A DNA stretch of 64,000 nucleotides from Streptomyces zinciresistens K42 (GTDB taxonomy: Bacteria > Actinomycetota > Actinomycetes > Streptomycetales > Streptomycetaceae), in contig NZ_AGBF01000012.1 in NCBI RefSeq assembly GCF_000225525.1, positions 21,286 through 85,285 on the forward strand. Reading direction: 5' to 3'. Each line of letters starts with the position of its first letter. Positions within the stretch are counted from its first letter, which is position 1. Below the pieces are notes generated by a model that did not search any database, was not told the origin of the DNA, and saw only the letters and a program-made list of their open reading frames with translations. A program made the position numbers and the translations under genes. This document shows positions 60,724 through 64,000 of this stretch, piece after piece.

Positions 60724-61082
60724 GCTATGACACCCTCGTTGCCGTCCGGACCGGTGACCGGCAGCCCCGCACGCGCCCAGGCGGTCATGCCTCCGGTGAC
60801 GTCCGTGGCCTGAACGCCGCGTCCGGCCAGCAGCTTGGCGGCCTGCTGGGAACGGTGACCGGAGCGGCAGATCGTGACCACTGGCCTGCCCTGCACGGCT
60901 GCCGGGAGCGACGCGCCTGCCGCCAGACGGGAAAGGGGCAGGTGCAGCGCGCCGGGCGCGTGCCCGGCGTTCCACTCCGGTGTTTCACGGACGTCCAGCA
61001 GGACGGCGCTGCCGTCACTGGTCTGCTGGTGGGCCAGCTGGGGGATGAGGCGGCCGGGGCCGCGGCGGAGAAGCGAGAACAT
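60720..61082 (-). CDS. Single-domain rhodanese
   Basis: A protein of 120 residues. VLLDVRETPEWNAGHAPGAL and active-site Cys in VVTICRSGHRSQQAAKLL define a complete rhodanese. It would transfer sulfane sulfur between thiols. Located between the MBL-rhodanese gene (61121) and the exporter gene, it is co-transcribed with both. Confidence 0.9.
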   Translation of the reverse strand: MFSLLRRGPGRLIPQLAHQQTSDGSAVLLDVRETPEWNAGHAPGALHLPLSRLAAGASLPAAVQGRPVVTICRSGHRSQQAAKLLAGRGVQATDVTGGMTAWARAGLPVTGPDGNEGVIA

Positions 61083-61120
61083 CGTTCGATCACTTTCGTG
61101 CGGTGGCGCGGTAGGGCGTG

Positions 61121-62497
61121 TCAGTCGGTGCCGTCGGGGCGGGCGAGGGTCAGTCCCGCCTCGGTGGCGGCGTCGAAGCCGTCGTCGACGGCGACCACGT
61201 CGCGGCCGGCGGCATCCAGCAGGGAGGCGGCGATCGCCGCGCGCATCCCTCCGGCGCAGTGCACCCACACCACCCCGTCCGGCACCTCGCCGATGCGGCC
61301 GTGCAGTTCGTGGATCGGGATGTGGACCGAGCCGTCGATGTAGCCGCCCGCGCGCTCCGAGTCCCGGCGCACGTCCAGGACGACGACGTCGTCGCCGCGC
61401 TCACGGACATCGGCGAGGTCGGCGAAGCGGGCGCGGGGGAAGGAGGCGAGCTGCTCGCCCTCGCGGATCCAGCCGGCCGGGTCGCCGGTGGCGGCGGCGG
61501 CCGGGCGGTCGATGCCCACCCGCGCGAGCTCCCGCTGCGCGTCGGCGATCTGCCCCGGAGTGTCGGCGAGCAGGGTGACGGGCTTGCCCCACGGGATCAG
61601 CCAGGCCAGATAGGTGGCGAGCTTGCCCTCGCCCTCGAAGTTGAACGAGCCGGCCACGTGTCCCTCGGCGAAGGCCATGCGGCTGCGCAGGTCCACCACC
61701 CACTCACCCGCGGCCAGCCTCGAGGCGATCTCCTCGGCGTCCGCACGCCTCGGCGGGGTGAGGTCGACCGGCGCGGGGCCCTCGGTGTTGGCCGGACCCA
61801 TGTGCGCGTAGTAGGCGGGCACGTCGTCCAGCCCGGCGAGCACCTGGGCGACGAAGGTGTCCACGTCCAGGGTCAGCGCGTCGTTGGTCTCGCGCTCCTT
61901 GCCGATCGTGGTCGCGTCCCCCTCGGCCTGGGAGGAGGAGCAGAAGCTTCCGAAGCCGTGGGTGGGCAGCACCGGAACCTCGTCGTCCAGCTCGTCGGCC
62001 AGCCGGTGGGCGGAGGCGTGCTGGGCGCGGGCCAGCTGCTCCGTCAGTCGCGGCTCGACCAGATCGGGGCGGCCCACGGTGCCGATCAGCAGCGACCCGC
62101 CGGTGAACGCCGCAACCCCGCGCCCGTCCTCGGTCAGGGCGTAGGAGGTGTGGTGCGGGGTGTGCCCGGGAGTGGCGATCGCGCGCAGCACCAGCCCCTC
62201 GTCCACCGTCACCGTGTCGCCGTCGGCAACCGGGGTGCGGCCGAACGACACGTTCGCCCCGGCCGGCACCAGATACCGGGCGCCGGTGACGCGCGCCAGC
62301 TCCAGACCGCCGGTGACGTAGTCGTTGTGCACATGGGTCTCGGCCACGAAAGCGATACGCACCCCACGGCGGGCCGCTGCGGCTATGACCTGGTCGATGT
62401 CCCGCGGCGGGTCTATGACCACCGCCGCATTGGGCCCGCCGGCCAGGTAGCTGCGGTTGCCCAGGCCCTCGAATTCCAGGGTGTCGACGAAGAACAC
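61121..62497 (-). CDS. Metallo-beta-lactamase / rhodanese fusion (persulfide dioxygenase type)
   Basis: A protein of 458 residues, CstB-like. The N-terminal MBL domain has ETHVHNDYVTGG, a PGHTPHHTSYAL segment and VLPTHGFGSFC. Two rhodanese domains follow; the first is inactive (LLADTPGQ, no Cys), the second active (VWVHCAGGMRAA). CstB oxidises persulfides to thiosulfate or sulfite. Three G-tract palindromes lie in front of it. Confidence 0.9.
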   Translation of the reverse strand: MFFVDTLEFEGLGNRSYLAGGPNAAVVIDPPRDIDQVIAAAARRGVRIAFVAETHVHNDYVTGGLELARVTGARYLVPAGANVSFGRTPVADGDTVTVDEGLVLRAIATPGHTPHHTSYALTEDGRGVAAFTGGSLLIGTVGRPDLVEPRLTEQLARAQHASAHRLADELDDEVPVLPTHGFGSFCSSSQAEGDATTIGKERETNDALTLDVDTFVAQVLAGLDDVPAYYAHMGPANTEGPAPVDLTPPRRADAEEIASRLAAGEWVVDLRSRMAFAEGHVAGSFNFEGEGKLATYLAWLIPWGKPVTLLADTPGQIADAQRELARVGIDRPAAAATGDPAGWIREGEQLASFPRARFADLADVRERGDDVVVLDVRRDSERAGGYIDGSVHIPIHELHGRIGEVPDGVVWVHCAGGMRAAIAASLLDAAGRDVVAVDDGFDAATEAGLTLARPDGTD

Positions 62498-62522
62498 GGC
62501 TCATGACTCCTCTCGGACGGTG

Positions 62523-62639
62523 TACCCCGGGGGGTATCTGACACTCACCCTAACAGCTATACCCAGGGGGGTATTCCAGATGCGGGAAGCGCCCCTTCAA
62601 GGCATCGCCTGACGCCCGGCGGGTACCCGGTGGGGTATA
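62523..62639. promoter_or_regulatory. Three CsoR/CstR-type operators
   Basis: TACCCCGGGGGGTA (62523-62536), TATACCCAGGGGGGTAT (62558-62574) and GTACCCGGTGGGGTATA (62623-62639) share the pattern of the site at 59617. They occupy the divergent promoter region of the MBL-rhodanese and the DUF302 genes, placing both under the CstR-like repressor. Confidence 0.78.
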
Positions 62640-62669
62640 GAGGAATCAGTCGTTCCGCACTATCCGGGA

Positions 62670-63062
62670 GTGTCCGTGTCCTACGACCGCACCGTCCGCC
62701 TCGACGCCGACTTCGACACCGCCGTCACCGCCGTACGCAAGGCCCTGGCCGATCAGGGCTTCGGCATCCTCACCGAGATCGACGTCAAGGCCACGCTCAA
62801 GGCCAAGCTCGGCCACGACATGGAGGACTACCTGATCCTCGGCGCCTGCAACCCGCCGCTCGCCCACCAGGCCCTGGAAGCCGACCGCAGCATCGGCCTG
62901 CTCCTGCCCTGCAACGTCGTGGTCCGCCGCGACGGCAACACCACGCTCGTCCAGGCCCTCGACCCAGGCACCATGGTCACCCTCACCGGCCTGCCCGCCC
63001 TGGAGCCGGTCGCCACCGACGCCACGGCCCGGCTGGACGCCGCCCTGGGGTCCCTCACCTGA
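62670..63062 (+). CDS. DUF302-family protein
   Basis: A protein of 130 residues. VSYDRTVRLDADFDTAVTAV, LGHDMEDYLILGACNPPLAHQ and ALEADRSIGLLLPCNVVVRR match the DUF302 domain, a small fold of unknown activity often near sulfur or metal genes. Either GTG 62670 or GTG 62676 could be the start; GGAG at 62667 suits the second. Its promoter holds the CstR-type sites. Confidence 0.85.
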   Translation: MSVSYDRTVRLDADFDTAVTAVRKALADQGFGILTEIDVKATLKAKLGHDMEDYLILGACNPPLAHQALEADRSIGLLLPCNVVVRRDGNTTLVQALDPGTMVTLTGLPALEPVATDATARLDAALGSLT

Positions 63063-63090
63063 CCCACTCACGCCCGGCCGGCGACCCCAG

Positions 63091-63711
63091 GCAAACCGGT
63101 CATCCTCACCGTCCACGAGCTCAAGCGCCTTGCCCGCAACGCCGCCGAGCTGATGACCCTGTCCGGCCAGCTCCAGGCTGCGGGCGTGCAGCTCGAACTC
63201 CTCACCGGCCCGCTTCAGCGGCATCTACGACCCCAACGGCATGGGCACGATGTTCTTCGCCGTCCTGGCCGCCGCCGCCCAGATCGAGCGGAACTACATC
63301 AGGGAGAAGACCCTGGAGGGCCAGGTGACCGCCGCGGCGAAGGGCAACCACGGCGGACGACCGAAGGTCATCGACGAGGACTCCCTGCTGCTGGCCCGTG
63401 CGCTGAAGGACCGTGGTGTTCCCGTCCCCGAGATCGCGAAGAAACTGACCATCAAGACGGGCAAGAACGCAGGGCGTCACCCGTCCGTCGCCTCGCTGTA
63501 CCGCGCGCTCGCCGAAGCGGAGGAGAACGAGGCACCGGCTGGGCCCGAGATCATCGCCCCACGCCGTCCGGCCCGGGTGGACCTCACCGGCCCCGGCAAC
63601 GGCACCACCGGCGAAGTGGTGAACACGCTCGTTGAACAGACCGGAGACGGGACGAACGAAATCGTGGCCACGCTGTTGGCGCAGGCCCGAAGCGAAGGGG
63701 AGGGCGCGTGA
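63091..63711 (+). pseudogene. Serine recombinase, truncated and frameshifted
   Basis: The front lacks a start and catalytic Ser domain. Visible parts: VHELKRLARNAAELMTLSGQ and LQAAGVQLELLTGPL, then after a one-base slip near 63217 SGIYDPNGMGTMFFAVLAA, IERNYIREKTLEGQ and GRPKV followed by a helix-turn-helix. Resolvase-family order is kept. From 63241 the frame could still make a 156-residue DNA-binding tail. Confidence 0.78.
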
Positions 63712-63875
63712 TCCCGCTGCCGCCGCACCGTACAAAGGGGCCCGGCGTACTCGGCGCCACCCCTGAGCAGCCCATCGGGCTGTTCGGCCGCTGGTCCGGC
63801 GGCACGGAGGACGAGGAGACCGACCTCGCTCGCGTTGATACCGGGACCCGGGATCACCAACCAGAGGATCACTGA
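63708..63875 (+). CDS. Possible small ORF behind the recombinase remnant
   Basis: A 55-codon frame from GTG overlapping the recombinase stop (GTGA), starting MIPLPPHRTKGPGVLGATPE. No family is recognised and no ribosome site stands out. The coupling makes it possible but not convincing. Confidence 0.3.
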   Translation: MIPLPPHRTKGPGVLGATPEQPIGLFGRWSGGTEDEETDLARVDTGTRDHQPEDH

Positions 63876-63952
63876 CAGCTACTTTTCCCCTGGGAACAGA
63901 GGTAGGAGTCCGGCGCCCTCTCTGACTGCCCGTCGAGACCAGCGACCGCGTC

Positions 63953-63966
63953 GCGTACATGTACGC
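63953..63966. repeat. Perfect 14-bp palindrome
   Basis: GCGTACATGTACGC reads the same on both strands. No gene is visible in the last 125 bases of the window, so this may be an operator or recombination-site element for a gene to the right. No partner copy was seen. Confidence 0.4.
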
Positions 63967-64000
63967 CAGACGTCATCGCAGGTCACCCACGATCCGGGCA

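Overview
The window is high-GC actinobacterial DNA, most likely from Streptomyces. Evidence: strong G/C at third codon positions, many GTG and TTG starts, chains of 4-nt ATGA/GTGA stop-start overlaps, and typical Streptomyces families (HATPase anti-sigma-like proteins, helix-turn-helix plus TPR regulators, an sIHF-like protein, a DsbA relative of the mycothiol-reductase type). The density of recombinases, transposon remnants and toxin-antitoxin genes suggests an accessory chromosome arm or a large plasmid rather than core genome.

Layout. 1-5.3 kb: a cysteine hydrolase/flavoprotein pair, a Doc-like toxin-antitoxin pair behind a perfect operator palindrome, a cyclotransferase, a phosphotransferase and an XRE-TPR regulator. 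5.3-8.0 kb: HATPase, a hypothetical protein, a small P-loop NTPase and an aldo/keto reductase, tightly coupled. 8.3-9.7 kb: a helix-turn-helix/peptide-deformylase fusion, divergent from the next block. 10.1-39.3 kb: a long, apparently undescribed biosynthetic region. It starts with the 7-deazaguanine genes queD, queE and folE (no queC in the window). It continues with a phosphoribosyltransferase, two thymidylate-kinase-like proteins, a radical SAM enzyme, a DegT aminotransferase, two HAD phosphatases, a PurC (SAICAR synthetase)-like ligase, an exonuclease-like protein, methyltransferases, Nudix hydrolases, an ABC exporter and a PIG-L deacetylase. After a regulator comes a second operon: another DegT enzyme, three more phosphoribosyltransferase-like proteins, a methyltransferase/beta-propeller/kinase fusion and a HisA-like barrel. 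A convergent HisH/HisF pair follows, in which HisH keeps its glutaminase triad but HisF lacks one of its two catalytic aspartates. The parts suggest a 7-carboxy-7-deazaguanine-derived nucleoside or nucleotide product built with enzymes borrowed from purine and histidine biosynthesis. The product itself is unknown.

39.7-47.6 kb: a plasmid- or phage-like block of mostly unknown small proteins. They are controlled by promoters carrying the shared palindromic element TCTTAAGAGTC. The block includes a structured RNA locus with a tRNA-like cloverleaf (44.5 kb). 47.8-49.8 kb: an ATP-dependent DNA ligase, small proteins and an sIHF-like protein.

49.9-59.0 kb: transposon territory. A Tn554-type tnpA-tnpB-tnpC set is followed by a HATPase and a CadD-like transporter. 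It lies between fragments of two trpA-like genes, with a Tn3-transposase tail and an IS-type helix-turn-helix scrap nearby. 59.0-63.1 kb: a sulfur-stress (cst-like) locus with a CstR-like repressor, two rhodaneses, a TauE/SafE exporter, a metallo-beta-lactamase/rhodanese fusion and a DUF302 protein, with CsoR-type operator palindromes at both divergent promoters. The window ends in a broken serine recombinase.
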